Source of the DNA: Actinomycetes bacterium
GTDB taxonomy: Bacteria > Actinomycetota > Acidimicrobiia > Acidimicrobiales > RAAP-2
DNA: 13,185 nt
Direction of reading: 5' to 3'
NCBI GenBank assembly: GCA_025352305.1
Contig: JANXTQ010000012.1
Span: 1 to 13,185, forward strand
Part shown: in pieces, positions 1-6,133 of the stretch
Layout of the letters: each line of letters begins with the position of its first letter
Numbering within the stretch: the stretch's first letter is position 1
Position numbers and translations under genes: made by a program
The notes under the pieces: model-generated
The model's input: only the letters and a program-made list of their open reading frames with translations
What the model was told of the DNA's origin: nothing
Databases searched by the model: none

Positions 1-76
1 GGTGATAGCCGTCGTCGCGACGGCCCGTGATTTCGAGGTACCAGGTCAATTTGGCGGGAGCAGTAACGGTGCTCAT
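1..76 (-). CDS. ispE: 4-diphosphocytidyl-2-C-methyl-D-erythritol kinase, N-terminal fragment (cut by window edge)
   Basis: Only the first 25 codons lie in the window. They read MSTVTAPAKLTWYLEITG and then RRDDGYH. The APAKLx(4)L start followed by a Gly-Arg-Arg-x-Asp-Gly-Tyr-His block is the N-terminal signature of IspE, a GHMP-family kinase. IspE phosphorylates CDP-methylerythritol in the non-mevalonate isoprenoid pathway in the cytosol. The ATG at 76-74 overlaps the rsmA stop codon as ATGA and has no clear Shine-Dalgarno sequence, so translation is probably coupled to rsmA. The order rsmA-ispE is common in actinobacteria, for example M. tuberculosis ksgA-ispE, which supports the call. The GHMP phosphate-binding motif lies outside the window and could not be checked. 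Confidence 0.88.
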   Translation of the reverse strand, partial: MSTVTAPAKLTWYLEITGRRDDGYH

Positions 77-888
77 CGACTTTTGGCCAATCGGGCAAAC
101 TCCTGCAACGTGAGCTCTTCAGGTCGTCTCGATGACGCCACGTCCGCGCGCGCAAAGGCCGCCTCGTCCAGTAAGCCCGCCAGAGAACGGCGCAACATCT
201 TTCGTCGCTGTGAAAAGGCCGTACGTACCAGTTCGAAAATCGCCTCTTCACTGACTTCGTCGGGCGAAATCGCGACGTCGTCGAGACGTGTGATCTCCAC
301 GAGTGCCGATTCGACGTTGGGCCGCGGCAAAAACACGGTTGCCGCAACCTTGCCAACGACCTTGGCTTTCGCAAAATACGCCACCCGCAGTGACGCCGCG
401 CCGTAGGCCTCGTCGCGCGCATTTGCCGCCAGACGTTCGGCCACTTCCAACTGAACCATCACCAACATTCGCTTAATGGCGGGCACCGTTTCGAGCAGAT
501 GCAAAACTAGAGGCGTCGCGATGTTGTAGGGAAGATTGGCCACCAGCACTGTGGAGCGTCCGGCGAGAATCTGGTCATAGTCCGCAGTCAATGCATCGGC
601 GTGATGAACAACCGCTCCGAGCGGTTCGACCACTTCGCGCAGCGGTCCAATCAAGTAGCGATCAACTTCCATGGCCTCAACGGTGGCGCCGGTTTCGAGC
701 AGCGCCATGGTCAAAGAACCGAGACCGGCGCCGATCTCTAATACGAAATCGCCCGTCTCGACGTGCGCGAGGCGAGCAATGCGCCGAACGGTGTTGGGAT
801 CGACGACGAAATTTTGTCCCAGGGCTCGCGACGGTGAGAGTTCGTGACGCGCGAGGATCGCTGACAGCGAGCTACGTGTATGGGTCAC
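73..888 (-). CDS. rsmA: 16S rRNA (adenine(1518)-N6/adenine(1519)-N6)-dimethyltransferase RsmA (KsgA)
   Basis: This 271-residue protein has the usual length and motif order of RsmA/KsgA. The enzyme dimethylates A1518 and A1519 in helix 45 of 16S rRNA using S-adenosylmethionine, late in 30S assembly. Visible motifs are LGQNF at residues 23-27, the SAM-binding motif I EIGAGLGSLT at 51-60, the acidic post-I segment ending EVD near 76, and the catalytic motif IV NLPYN at 118-122. A FLPRPNVES segment and a basic FSQRRKMLRRSL stretch follow, both typical of the C-terminal part of the family. The start is GTG at 888-886. It overlaps the stop of the upstream RlpA-like gene (GTGA) and shows no Shine-Dalgarno, so it is probably translationally coupled. 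The 3' end overlaps ispE by ATGA. I see nothing unusual in the gene itself. Confidence 0.96.
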   Translation of the reverse strand: MTHTRSSLSAILARHELSPSRALGQNFVVDPNTVRRIARLAHVETGDFVLEIGAGLGSLTMALLETGATVEAMEVDRYLIGPLREVVEPLGAVVHHADALTADYDQILAGRSTVLVANLPYNIATPLVLHLLETVPAIKRMLVMVQLEVAERLAANARDEAYGAASLRVAYFAKAKVVGKVAATVFLPRPNVESALVEITRLDDVAISPDEVSEEAIFELVRTAFSQRRKMLRRSLAGLLDEAAFARADVASSRRPEELTLQEFARLAKSR

Positions 889-1544
889 CAGGAGACTTCG
901 ACCCGAACAATTCCCGTGCTCAACGGTGCGAGCTCGGCGAATTGGGTCTGGGACAGATCCACGACGCGCTGAGGATTGTAGGCCTGGGTATCAGTTACGA
1001 CGCAGGAAATGACTCGTCCGGTGTCGAGGTCGCGGATCCAAATACGGGTGCCGTGTGGAAGGTACGACGTCGCACACTGTCCCGGGTGCCAGTCGTACCA
1101 GGTGGCTATTCCAACTCGATGATTGGGGTGAACAACCTTGCGGTGGTGAACCGGCGTGGGCGTGTGATGGTGAACCGGCTTCGGCGCGTGGTGGTGAACA
1201 GGATGAAGGACGCGGTGCGCGGGGCGGCGGTGCGCGGCGAGAACGACGGTGCCCTGGCCCCGACTTACGTGGTGAACAATGTGTCGCGGCTTCGGCACCA
1301 CGACGAAGTGACGAAGCTGCGCTGAGACCGTCTCATGCAGCACCGTGCTCGTAGGGATGTGGGCGGCCAGTGGTTCTTGCAACGGGGCGGCCAGACTCAG
1401 CGCGTGGACGCGGTGCGACGGCGTCGTTGAATTAAGCGCCGCGAGCGGCGCGACTGGCAACGCCACGGCCGCCACCACGAGAATCGAGCGTCGAAACGCT
1501 CGGCGTAAATCGGTCCTCAGAACTCCACCCTTCTCCGGGGACAC
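885..1544 (-). CDS. Secreted RlpA-like double-psi beta-barrel protein with His/Pro-rich linker
   Basis: The protein has 219 residues. A basic N-terminus and a hydrophobic run (residues 21-37, ILVVAAVALPVAPLAAL) look like a signal peptide or membrane anchor. A low-complexity segment (88-142) holds 16 histidines, including 2.5 copies of a PVHHHxPx octad at 115-134. The C-terminus (145-219) matches the RlpA-like double-psi beta-barrel: GIATWY at 145-150, LPHGT at 162-166, VTD at 183-185 and RVVDLS at 193-198. The Asp of the usual V-N-D-R-G segment is kept (D185). The His three residues before Leu-Pro is Thr159, and the usual acidic residue in the preceding loop is missing because the loop is shortened, so lytic transglycosylase activity is doubtful. 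C157 and C181 could form a disulfide. The gene sits where mycobacteria have rpfB and Bacillus has yabE, so a peptidoglycan role is likely but inferred. The GTG at 1544 is the only start after an upstream in-frame stop. Confidence 0.75.
   Translation of the reverse strand: MSPEKGGVLRTDLRRAFRRSILVVAAVALPVAPLAALNSTTPSHRVHALSLAAPLQEPLAAHIPTSTVLHETVSAQLRHFVVVPKPRHIVHHVSRGQGTVVLAAHRRPAHRVLHPVHHHAPKPVHHHTPTPVHHRKVVHPNHRVGIATWYDWHPGQCATSYLPHGTRIWIRDLDTGRVISCVVTDTQAYNPQRVVDLSQTQFAELAPLSTGIVRVEVSW
1143..1202 (-). repeat. 2.5 tandem copies of a 24-nt unit encoding PVHHHxPx in the RlpA-like gene
   Basis: In the minus-strand reading the codons give PVHHHAPK, PVHHHTPT and then PVHH. Each octad is encoded by a similar 24-nt unit beginning CCK GTT CAC CAY. 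The repeat forms the core of a longer His-rich linker between the signal peptide and the beta-barrel domain. Such repeats can vary in copy number. The His clusters could bind transition metals, but that is inference. Confidence 0.8.
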
Positions 1545-1573
1545 GAGATGGGTCCCACCCCATCACCCGCACA

Positions 1574-1602
1574 ACGCTAGAGGGCGTCTTCCAGCGACGC
1601 AA
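1574..1602 (-). promoter_or_regulatory. Candidate sigma70-type promoter for the RlpA-like gene and rsmA-ispE
   Basis: On the minus strand TTGCGT (1602-1597) and TAGCGT (1579-1574) are separated by exactly 17 nt, a good match to a vegetative -35/-10 pair. The predicted transcript starts around 1566-1568. That leaves a leader of about 23 nt before the GTG at 1544, with a G-rich stretch (GGGTGGG) that could act as a weak ribosome binding site. The element lies in the 95-nt gap after tatD, the longest intergenic gap in the minus-strand cluster, which fits an independent promoter there. No experiment supports it. Confidence 0.5.
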
Positions 1603-1639
1603 AACGAGCAGAAAAAATTTCGATATCTACTGGTCAGAC

Positions 1640-2440
1640 CTATTTTTGAAGGTCCCACTGGAAGAGTCGAGAACTGTTGGCCGACGTCACCTCACGCAAC
1701 TCGCTGGGTTCGATCGAAAGCAGGGTCGCAACGTACTCGCCCACAATGCTCACGTGGGCGGGTTCGTTCTTCTTACCGCGATGCGGCGACGGAGCGAGAA
1801 AGGGGCTGTCGGTTTCCACGTGCAATCGTGACAACGGTGTGATTTTGACGGCCTCTCTCAGTTCTGCGGAGTTCTTAAAGGTCACCACACCCGAGATTGA
1901 AAGATCGCATCCCATTGCTAAGCACGCCTCGGCCTCGCGCGGTCCACCGGTGAAGCAGTGAATAACGGTGCGTGAGGGCACGCCCTCCATCGCCAGTACC
2001 TCAAAAAGATCGTCCCACGCGTCGCGAGCGTGAACGACGAGAGCGAGGTCGAGTTCGTGCGCGAGACCAATCTGATCGGCAAACGCTCGGCGCTGAACGT
2101 CGCGGGGTGAATGTTCGTAGTAGTAGTCCAGCCCGCATTCGCCAATTCCCACCAGAACGGGCGACCCCCGTCGAGCCAACTCGCTGACCGCCGCGACGCC
2201 TTGGGTCGCGTCGTGAGGATGAAGTCCGACGGTTGCGCGAACTTGCACATTTCCGTTTGCGTCGCTGGCGAGCGCTAGAGCTTCCGCCGAGGTCGTGGCG
2301 TCCGTGCCGACCACCACGACGCGTTCCACACCCGCGGCGCTCGCTCGAGCCAACGTTTCAGCGACGTTGGCGCGAACCTGGTCGTCGCCGGCGAGGTAGC
2401 GCTCTTGAAGGTGACAGTGCGAGTCCGTCCAGCCCGTCAT
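1640..2440 (-). CDS. tatD: TatD family metal-dependent hydrolase (DNase)
   Basis: This is a 266-residue cytosolic TIM-barrel metallohydrolase of the TatD family, whose members act as 3'-5' exonucleases on DNA or RNA. All metal-site and catalytic residues of the family are present: HCH at residues 8-10 (D6-S-H8-C-H10), E101 in IGECGLDYYY, H137 in VVHARDA, H161 in IHCFTGG, and D211 in VETDSPFLAP. The RGKKNEP block typical of the C-terminal part follows at 221-227. Length is normal. The ATG at 2440-2438 overlaps the metG stop as ATGA, with no Shine-Dalgarno, so it is probably coupled to metG. A metG-tatD pair is widespread in Gram-positive bacteria. The physiological substrate cannot be read from the sequence. 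Confidence 0.94.
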   Translation of the reverse strand: MTGWTDSHCHLQERYLAGDDQVRANVAETLARASAAGVERVVVVGTDATTSAEALALASDANGNVQVRATVGLHPHDATQGVAAVSELARRGSPVLVGIGECGLDYYYEHSPRDVQRRAFADQIGLAHELDLALVVHARDAWDDLFEVLAMEGVPSRTVIHCFTGGPREAEACLAMGCDLSISGVVTFKNSAELREAVKITPLSRLHVETDSPFLAPSPHRGKKNEPAHVSIVGEYVATLLSIEPSELREVTSANSSRLFQWDLQK

Positions 2441-3966
2441 GCTGCGCTGCGGATTCTCGGAAAGAGCGGTTCGCCTTTTTGCACCGCGAGCCCACCGGGA
2501 TAAGTGGCCGTTCGAAGCGTGTTCCAGTCACCCTGCGCCGTGACGGCCCCTAGCCCAATGCGACGGCGAATCTCGTCCGCGGTATCGGGCATGGCCGGCG
2601 TGATCAGGACCGAGATGATGCGAATGGCCTCCAACGCGTCGCCCATAACTCGGTCGATTGCTTCACCGGGTTCCATTTTCCAGGGTGCGAAATTCTCGAG
2701 ATGCGCATTGGCGGCGCCGATCAGAGTCCACGTTTTTTCGAGAGCGATGTGAGGTTCAAAGTTTTCCCACGCGGAAGAGACTTCGTCAATGGTCACGTGA
2801 GCGAACTGTAAAAGTTCACTATCGGGGCTCGGAGCCGGCCCGACGCTGGCGCACTTGGTGTTGACGACTGCGCAGACGCGAGCGACCAAATTTCCCAGCA
2901 TGTTGGCGAGATCGGTGTTGTAACGGGCGGTTACGGACTCAATGGAAAATTCGCCGTCCGAGCCCAGAGCGGTATTGCGAAGTAGGTAGTAGCGAACGGC
3001 ATCGACTCCAAACTCATCGACCAATGTGGCCGGAGCAATTTCGCCCAATCGAACGGGTCCGTCGTTGCCCATTGATTTGCTCAGTTTTTGGCCGCCCACC
3101 AACAGCCAACCGTGAACTTGGACGTGATGAGGCGGTTCAATGCCCGCGGCCATGCACATCGCGGGCCACCAGACGGAGTGAAATCGGATGATCTCTTTAC
3201 CAATCAAGTGATGAGAGTGCGGCCACCACTGCGCCATTTCATCTTTCTCGGTGCCGTAGCCAATTGCCGTCAGGTAGTTAATGAGTGCGTCGTACCAGAC
3301 GTAAAAAACGTGGCGATCGTCCCACGGCACGGGCACGCCCCAGCTAATTGAAGTGCGCGTAATCGAAATATCGCGTAGTCCGCTGCGAATAAACGACAAC
3401 GCCTCGTTGCGCTTGGTCTCCGGCGTAGTGAAGTCGGGGTGAGATTCAAAGTGAGCAAGGAGTCGGTCCTGAAAGGCACTGAGTCGAAAGAACCAGTTTT
3501 CCTCTTCCATTTCAATCACGGGACGCCCGTGGACTGGACAGTTGCCGTCGAGCAAATTCTCCGCCGTGTAGTAGTCCTCGCAGTCCACGCAGTACGGACC
3601 GACGTAAGTTCCCTTGTAGATAAATCCGTTGTCGTAAATGGTGCTTAAGAAGCTCTGAACGCTTTTGGTGTGCCGTTCTTCCGTGGTGCGGATGAAATCA
3701 TCGTTGGAAATATTGAGCAGTTTCCACGCCTCGACAAAACGCGCCGACGTGCGATCCGTCCACTCTTGGGGCGAGAGATTATTTTTGGCCGCCGTGTCGG
3801 CCACTTTCTGGCCGTGCTCGTCCGTTCCGGTGAGAAATAGCGTTTCGTCTCCGCGCAATCGGTGCCAACGGGCCATGGCATCAGCGTTAACGGTGCAGTA
3901 AGCCGTTCCGACGTGCGGCGCGTCCGTGACATAGTAGATCGGGGTCGTGATGTAAAAGCGTTGCAC
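2437..3966 (-). CDS. metG: Methionine--tRNA ligase (methionyl-tRNA synthetase)
   Basis: The 509-residue class I aminoacyl-tRNA synthetase charges tRNA-Met with methionine. The HIGH-type motif reads HVGTAY from residue 18, TGTDEHG lies at 46-52, and the KMSKS-type loop is KLSKS at 294-298. The zinc knuckle has one CxxC (C126, C129) and one CxxH (C143, H146), which indicates the single-zinc form. The anticodon-binding helical domain follows. There is no C-terminal tRNA-binding (Trbp111-like) extension, and the length fits the short actinobacterial form. The GTG start at 3966 is followed directly by the conserved RFYITTPIYYV block, so no other start is credible. The gap to rsmI is 17 nt and holds a possible promoter. 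The gene overlaps tatD by ATGA. Confidence 0.97.
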   Translation of the reverse strand: MQRFYITTPIYYVTDAPHVGTAYCTVNADAMARWHRLRGDETLFLTGTDEHGQKVADTAAKNNLSPQEWTDRTSARFVEAWKLLNISNDDFIRTTEERHTKSVQSFLSTIYDNGFIYKGTYVGPYCVDCEDYYTAENLLDGNCPVHGRPVIEMEEENWFFRLSAFQDRLLAHFESHPDFTTPETKRNEALSFIRSGLRDISITRTSISWGVPVPWDDRHVFYVWYDALINYLTAIGYGTEKDEMAQWWPHSHHLIGKEIIRFHSVWWPAMCMAAGIEPPHHVQVHGWLLVGGQKLSKSMGNDGPVRLGEIAPATLVDEFGVDAVRYYLLRNTALGSDGEFSIESVTARYNTDLANMLGNLVARVCAVVNTKCASVGPAPSPDSELLQFAHVTIDEVSSAWENFEPHIALEKTWTLIGAANAHLENFAPWKMEPGEAIDRVMGDALEAIRIISVLITPAMPDTADEIRRRIGLGAVTAQGDWNTLRTATYPGGLAVQKGEPLFPRIRSAA

Positions 3967-3972
3967 TGCTCA

Positions 3973-4000
3973 AGGGTACTGACTTAGTGCGGATTGTCTC
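3973..4000 (-). promoter_or_regulatory. Candidate internal leaderless promoter for metG
   Basis: On the minus strand GAGACA (4000-3995) and TACCCT (3978-3973) are separated by 16 nt. The TACCCT box ends 6 nt before the metG GTG, so transcription would begin at or next to the start codon. The motif overlaps the end of rsmI. The same TACCCT-TG-N4-GTG arrangement precedes the adenosine kinase-like gene at 8830-8816. No Shine-Dalgarno is visible for metG, which agrees with leaderless initiation, although read-through from rsmI is equally possible. Confidence 0.4.
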
Positions 4001-4829
4001 GCCGAATATCGAGCGCGAGTTGATAGACACGCCGGTGGGGCGCCTTCAGCGTGCTCGCAACGGAGCTCGCAGCGTCGCGCAGAGTCGCGCCACTTCGTAA
4101 CTCGACTTCGAGAGCGTCGACAATGGTGGCGTCGTCGGTCTCGGGCGGCGCTTCGGCCCCGTTCAGCACGATCACAATTTCGCCGCGTACGTCGCCCACT
4201 GAAAACTGTTTCGCCAGTTCACTGAGGGTGCCGCGCGCGACCTCTTCATGAAGTTTCGTCAACTCTCGAGCCACGACCGCCCGTCGATCTCCGAGTCGGT
4301 CGCTTAACTCTCGCAAAGTATCTACGAGTCGACCCGGCGCCTCGTAGATCACCGCGGTTCGCTGTTCGAGACCTAGTTGTTCGATTCGCTTCGCGCGCTC
4401 CGATCCTCGTCGAGGCAGAAATCCTTCCATCACAAATCGGTCGCTCGCGAGTCCACTCACACTCAGCGCGGCAATGACCGCCGAAGGACCGGGAGCGGTG
4501 GTGACGATGAGGCCGGCGTTCGCTACGGCAGCCACAACGCGTTCACCCGGATCGCTCACTCCCGGGGTGCCCGCATCGCTAATCAGGGCCACTGTTTCAC
4601 CGTTGGCCACTCGCGCCACCACCTCGTCGCACAGCGCGGCCTCGTTGTGTTCGTGCAGCGATCGAAGTCGCCCGGCGGCGCTGATCTGATGAGCACTAAA
4701 GATCTGACGGCTGTGACGCGTGTCTTCGCAGTAAACAACGGTCGCCGTAGCGAGAACGTCGAGAGCGCGCGCGCTGAGATCGCCCAAGTTTCCAATGGGC
4801 GTGGCGACGACAATCAACATGCCGCTCAC
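3984..4829 (-). CDS. rsmI: 16S rRNA (cytidine(1402)-2'-O)-methyltransferase RsmI
   Basis: The 281-residue protein belongs to the tetrapyrrole (SAM) methylase fold family and carries the RsmI signature. RsmI 2'-O-methylates C1402 of 16S rRNA in the decoding centre. Motifs: VVATPIGNLGD at residues 7-17, the CEDTRHS block at 34-40, HEHNE near 59-63, SDAGTPGVSDPG at 84-95 and APGPSA at 112-117. EGFLPR follows at the expected place. The chosen start is GTG at 4829, which overlaps the stop of the upstream gene as GTGA. An in-frame ATG three codons later (4820) is equally possible, since neither has a strong Shine-Dalgarno. It lies 17 nt upstream of metG, so a shared transcript is likely. Confidence 0.95.
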   Translation of the reverse strand: MSGMLIVVATPIGNLGDLSARALDVLATATVVYCEDTRHSRQIFSAHQISAAGRLRSLHEHNEAALCDEVVARVANGETVALISDAGTPGVSDPGERVVAAVANAGLIVTTAPGPSAVIAALSVSGLASDRFVMEGFLPRRGSERAKRIEQLGLEQRTAVIYEAPGRLVDTLRELSDRLGDRRAVVARELTKLHEEVARGTLSELAKQFSVGDVRGEIVIVLNGAEAPPETDDATIVDALEVELRSGATLRDAASSVASTLKAPHRRVYQLALDIRRDNPH

Positions 4830-5134
4830 GTCGTTACTCGCAGTTCCAGTTCATCTCCGACGCGCAGACGCTCGGCCACCTCACGGCGTAGTGCAACGGC
4901 GTGGCGCGTCGGTCCAATCAGCCGGGGGCGGGTCGTTGAGTGCAGAGTGCGAAGCCGGCTGGCTTGTCCGAGGCGCGCAACGGGCACTCCCCAACAGATC
5001 ACCGGCCCCGAGATAATGACCGCTCCGACGTCGGACTCAAAACTGTGCGGCGTCACGATGCGCGAGTGCCAGCCACTCGCTTGCATTGTGGAAGCGAGGA
5101 CCTCGCCATCACGTAGTAACCATCCTGATTGCAC
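4826..5134 (-). CDS. Diverged DUF192-like small protein
   Basis: The protein has 102 residues and no signal peptide or membrane segment. The N-terminus WLLRDGEVLAS is very like the opening of actinobacterial DUF192 proteins, and the end (VAERLRVGDELELRV) matches the family's closing G-D-x-L-x-L strand. The middle lacks the R-GLLGR and V-H-T-x-G-M segments that define typical members. It could therefore be a decayed or functionally shifted DUF192 protein, or another small beta-barrel with chance resemblance. DUF192 has no firmly established general function. The GTG at 5134 is chosen because GAGGTGG precedes it at a suitable distance. It is probably the first gene of the minus-strand cluster and overlaps rsmI by GTGA. 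The function is unknown. Confidence 0.6.
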   Translation of the reverse strand: MQSGWLLRDGEVLASTMQASGWHSRIVTPHSFESDVGAVIISGPVICWGVPVARLGQASRLRTLHSTTRPRLIGPTRHAVALRREVAERLRVGDELELRVTT

Positions 5135-5137
5135 TGG

Positions 5138-5144
5138 CCACCTC
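5138..5144 (-). promoter_or_regulatory. Ribosome binding site of the DUF192-like gene
   Basis: GAGGTGG on the minus strand lies just upstream of GTG 5134. It is one of only two strong Shine-Dalgarno matches in the window and fixes this GTG as the likely start. It also implies a leadered transcript beginning inside or near the divergent bL37-like gene. I could not pick a convincing promoter there. Confidence 0.6.
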
Positions 5145-5146
5145 GT

Positions 5147-5177
5147 TTGGCTCGCGCGGGTGCGCAGGTACTATCAT
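5147..5177 (+). promoter_or_regulatory. Candidate leaderless promoter of the bL37-like gene
   Basis: TTGGCT (5147-5152) is followed by two overlapping -10 candidates: TACTAT (5169-5174, 16-nt spacer) and TATCAT (5172-5177). The ATG is at 5186, 8 nt after TATCAT, and the intervening bases (TGTCCCCT) contain no Shine-Dalgarno. A transcript starting at or within a few bases of the ATG is therefore expected. Confidence 0.5.
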
Positions 5178-5185
5178 TGTCCCCT

Positions 5186-5269
5186 ATGTCAAAGCGGACC
5201 GTGAAGCGCAAGTTACGCGCCAAAAAGAAGGCCAACCACGGCCGTAAGCCCAACGCCGGTCGAGGCTAA
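5186..5269 (+). CDS. Small basic ribosomal protein, bL37-like (27 aa)
   Basis: A 27-codon reading frame starts MSKRTVKRKL and ends AKKKANHGRKPNAGRG before TAA. It is extremely basic. The KKANHGRKPNA block closely matches the C-terminus I remember for bL37, a short 50S protein seen in mycobacterial ribosome structures and encoded by actinobacteria, whose end reads KANHGKRPN followed by one or two residues. The N-terminal half is lysine/arginine-rich, as in that family. It has a good -10 element close upstream and no Shine-Dalgarno, so leaderless translation is likely. It is divergent from the DUF192-like gene and ends 6 nt from the stop of the converging phosphodiesterase gene. The size is below most gene-caller cutoffs, so it is easily missed. 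A peptide or ribosome structure would be needed to prove expression. Confidence 0.8.
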   Translation: MSKRTVKRKLRAKKKANHGRKPNAGRG

Positions 5270-5275
5270 GAGTTC

Positions 5276-6133
5276 CTAGAGCAGTCCGTCCCAGGCGCAG
5301 TTGCGCTCGGCGAGCAGGCTAACTAGTACGCGGGGTGTGTCACTAATGAGCCCGTCGACTCCGAGATCAAGTAAGCGGATCATCTCATCGCGGTCATTGA
5401 TCGTCCAAACGTGGACCGCGGCGCCAATTGAGTGCGCGGCGGCAATGAACTTTTCATCCACAACGGTGATATCGCCGAACGTCGCGGGCACCTGAAAAGC
5501 ACAGACGTTCAACTCCGGAAGTGCGGATCCGTCGTGGAGGGCGAAGAAGAAAGTCGCCGTCTCGGTGGTCGCCGCTGACGTCAGTACCTCGGGCGCAATC
5601 GAACGAAACGACTGAATGGCGTCATCGCTGAATGACGCGACGATGACCGAGTCGGTGCGCTCTAAACGACGAAGCTCATCAGCTAGCAACTGCTCGTACG
5701 GTTCCACTTCGGGCGCTGTTCGTTTGATATCCAAATTAAGTGGCACTCCGGGAAAAGCGATCGCCACTTCTTCGAGGGTCGCGACGGCAAAACGTCGATC
5801 TTCGGGCGCGCGACCGCGCAGTAAATACTGCGAACTGTCGCGTCCGGGCGTGACCGCATCACCCTCTATCCACCAGTAGGCATTGTCCATCTCGTTGATC
5901 TGCGCGAAGGTAAAATTGGCAATCTCTCCCGAGCTGTTCGTCGTGCGATCAACCGTTTCGTCGTGACAGACCACGATGCGTCGGTCCTTGGTGGCATGAA
6001 CGTCTAGCTCAATTGCGGTGGCCCCTCGTTGAAGCGCTTGATCAATGGCGAACAACGTGGACGACGGACCTTCGAAGGACCCTCCTTGGTGTGCAAAAGC
6101 CACGACTCGGCGCTCTAACCACGGATTGTTCAT
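5276..6133 (-). CDS. Glycerophosphodiester phosphodiesterase family protein
   Basis: The 285-residue protein has the GDPD TIM-barrel pattern. These enzymes hydrolyse glycerophosphodiesters to glycerol-3-phosphate and an alcohol. No signal peptide is seen, so it is probably cytosolic. Conserved residues: H15 in FAHQGG, E42 and D44 in AIELDVHAT, and H57 in VVCHDETVDRTTN, giving both catalytic histidines and the E-x-D metal ligands. The first motif reads His-Gln-Gly-Gly instead of the usual His-Arg-Gly, and the PENT-like segment is EGPSST. The C-terminal barrel end VHVWTINDRDEM...GVDGLISDTP is typical. The ATG overlaps the DUF3817 gene stop (ATGA) and has a strong GAGGTGA Shine-Dalgarno 4 nt upstream. 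It is the last gene of a three-gene operon. The exact substrate is unknown. Confidence 0.9.
   Translation of the reverse strand: MNNPWLERRVVAFAHQGGSFEGPSSTLFAIDQALQRGATAIELDVHATKDRRIVVCHDETVDRTTNSSGEIANFTFAQINEMDNAYWWIEGDAVTPGRDSSQYLLRGRAPEDRRFAVATLEEVAIAFPGVPLNLDIKRTAPEVEPYEQLLADELRRLERTDSVIVASFSDDAIQSFRSIAPEVLTSAATTETATFFFALHDGSALPELNVCAFQVPATFGDITVVDEKFIAAAHSIGAAVHVWTINDRDEMIRLLDLGVDGLISDTPRVLVSLLAERNCAWDGLL

Noticed and set aside
591..1325. 244-codon open frame on the plus strand across rsmA and the RlpA-like gene
   Set aside because: It is Arg/Val-rich low-complexity translation antisense to two well-supported genes.
1545..1639. A cyclic-di-AMP (ydaO-type) riboswitch before the RlpA-like gene, as seen for some actinobacterial wall-hydrolase genes
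   Set aside because: The gap is only 95 nt, the promoter candidate leaves a leader of about 23 nt, and I see none of the conserved pairing blocks.
1605..1640. T-rich tract on the minus strand after tatD as an intrinsic terminator
   Set aside because: The run of T residues is preceded only by GGTC-T-GACC, whose loop is too short, so no stable stem can form.
5170..5200. A minus-strand promoter for the DUF192-like gene (TTGACA at 5194-5189 with GATAGT)
   Set aside because: The -35-like hexamer is good, but the spacing to any -10-like hexamer is too short (about 12 nt).
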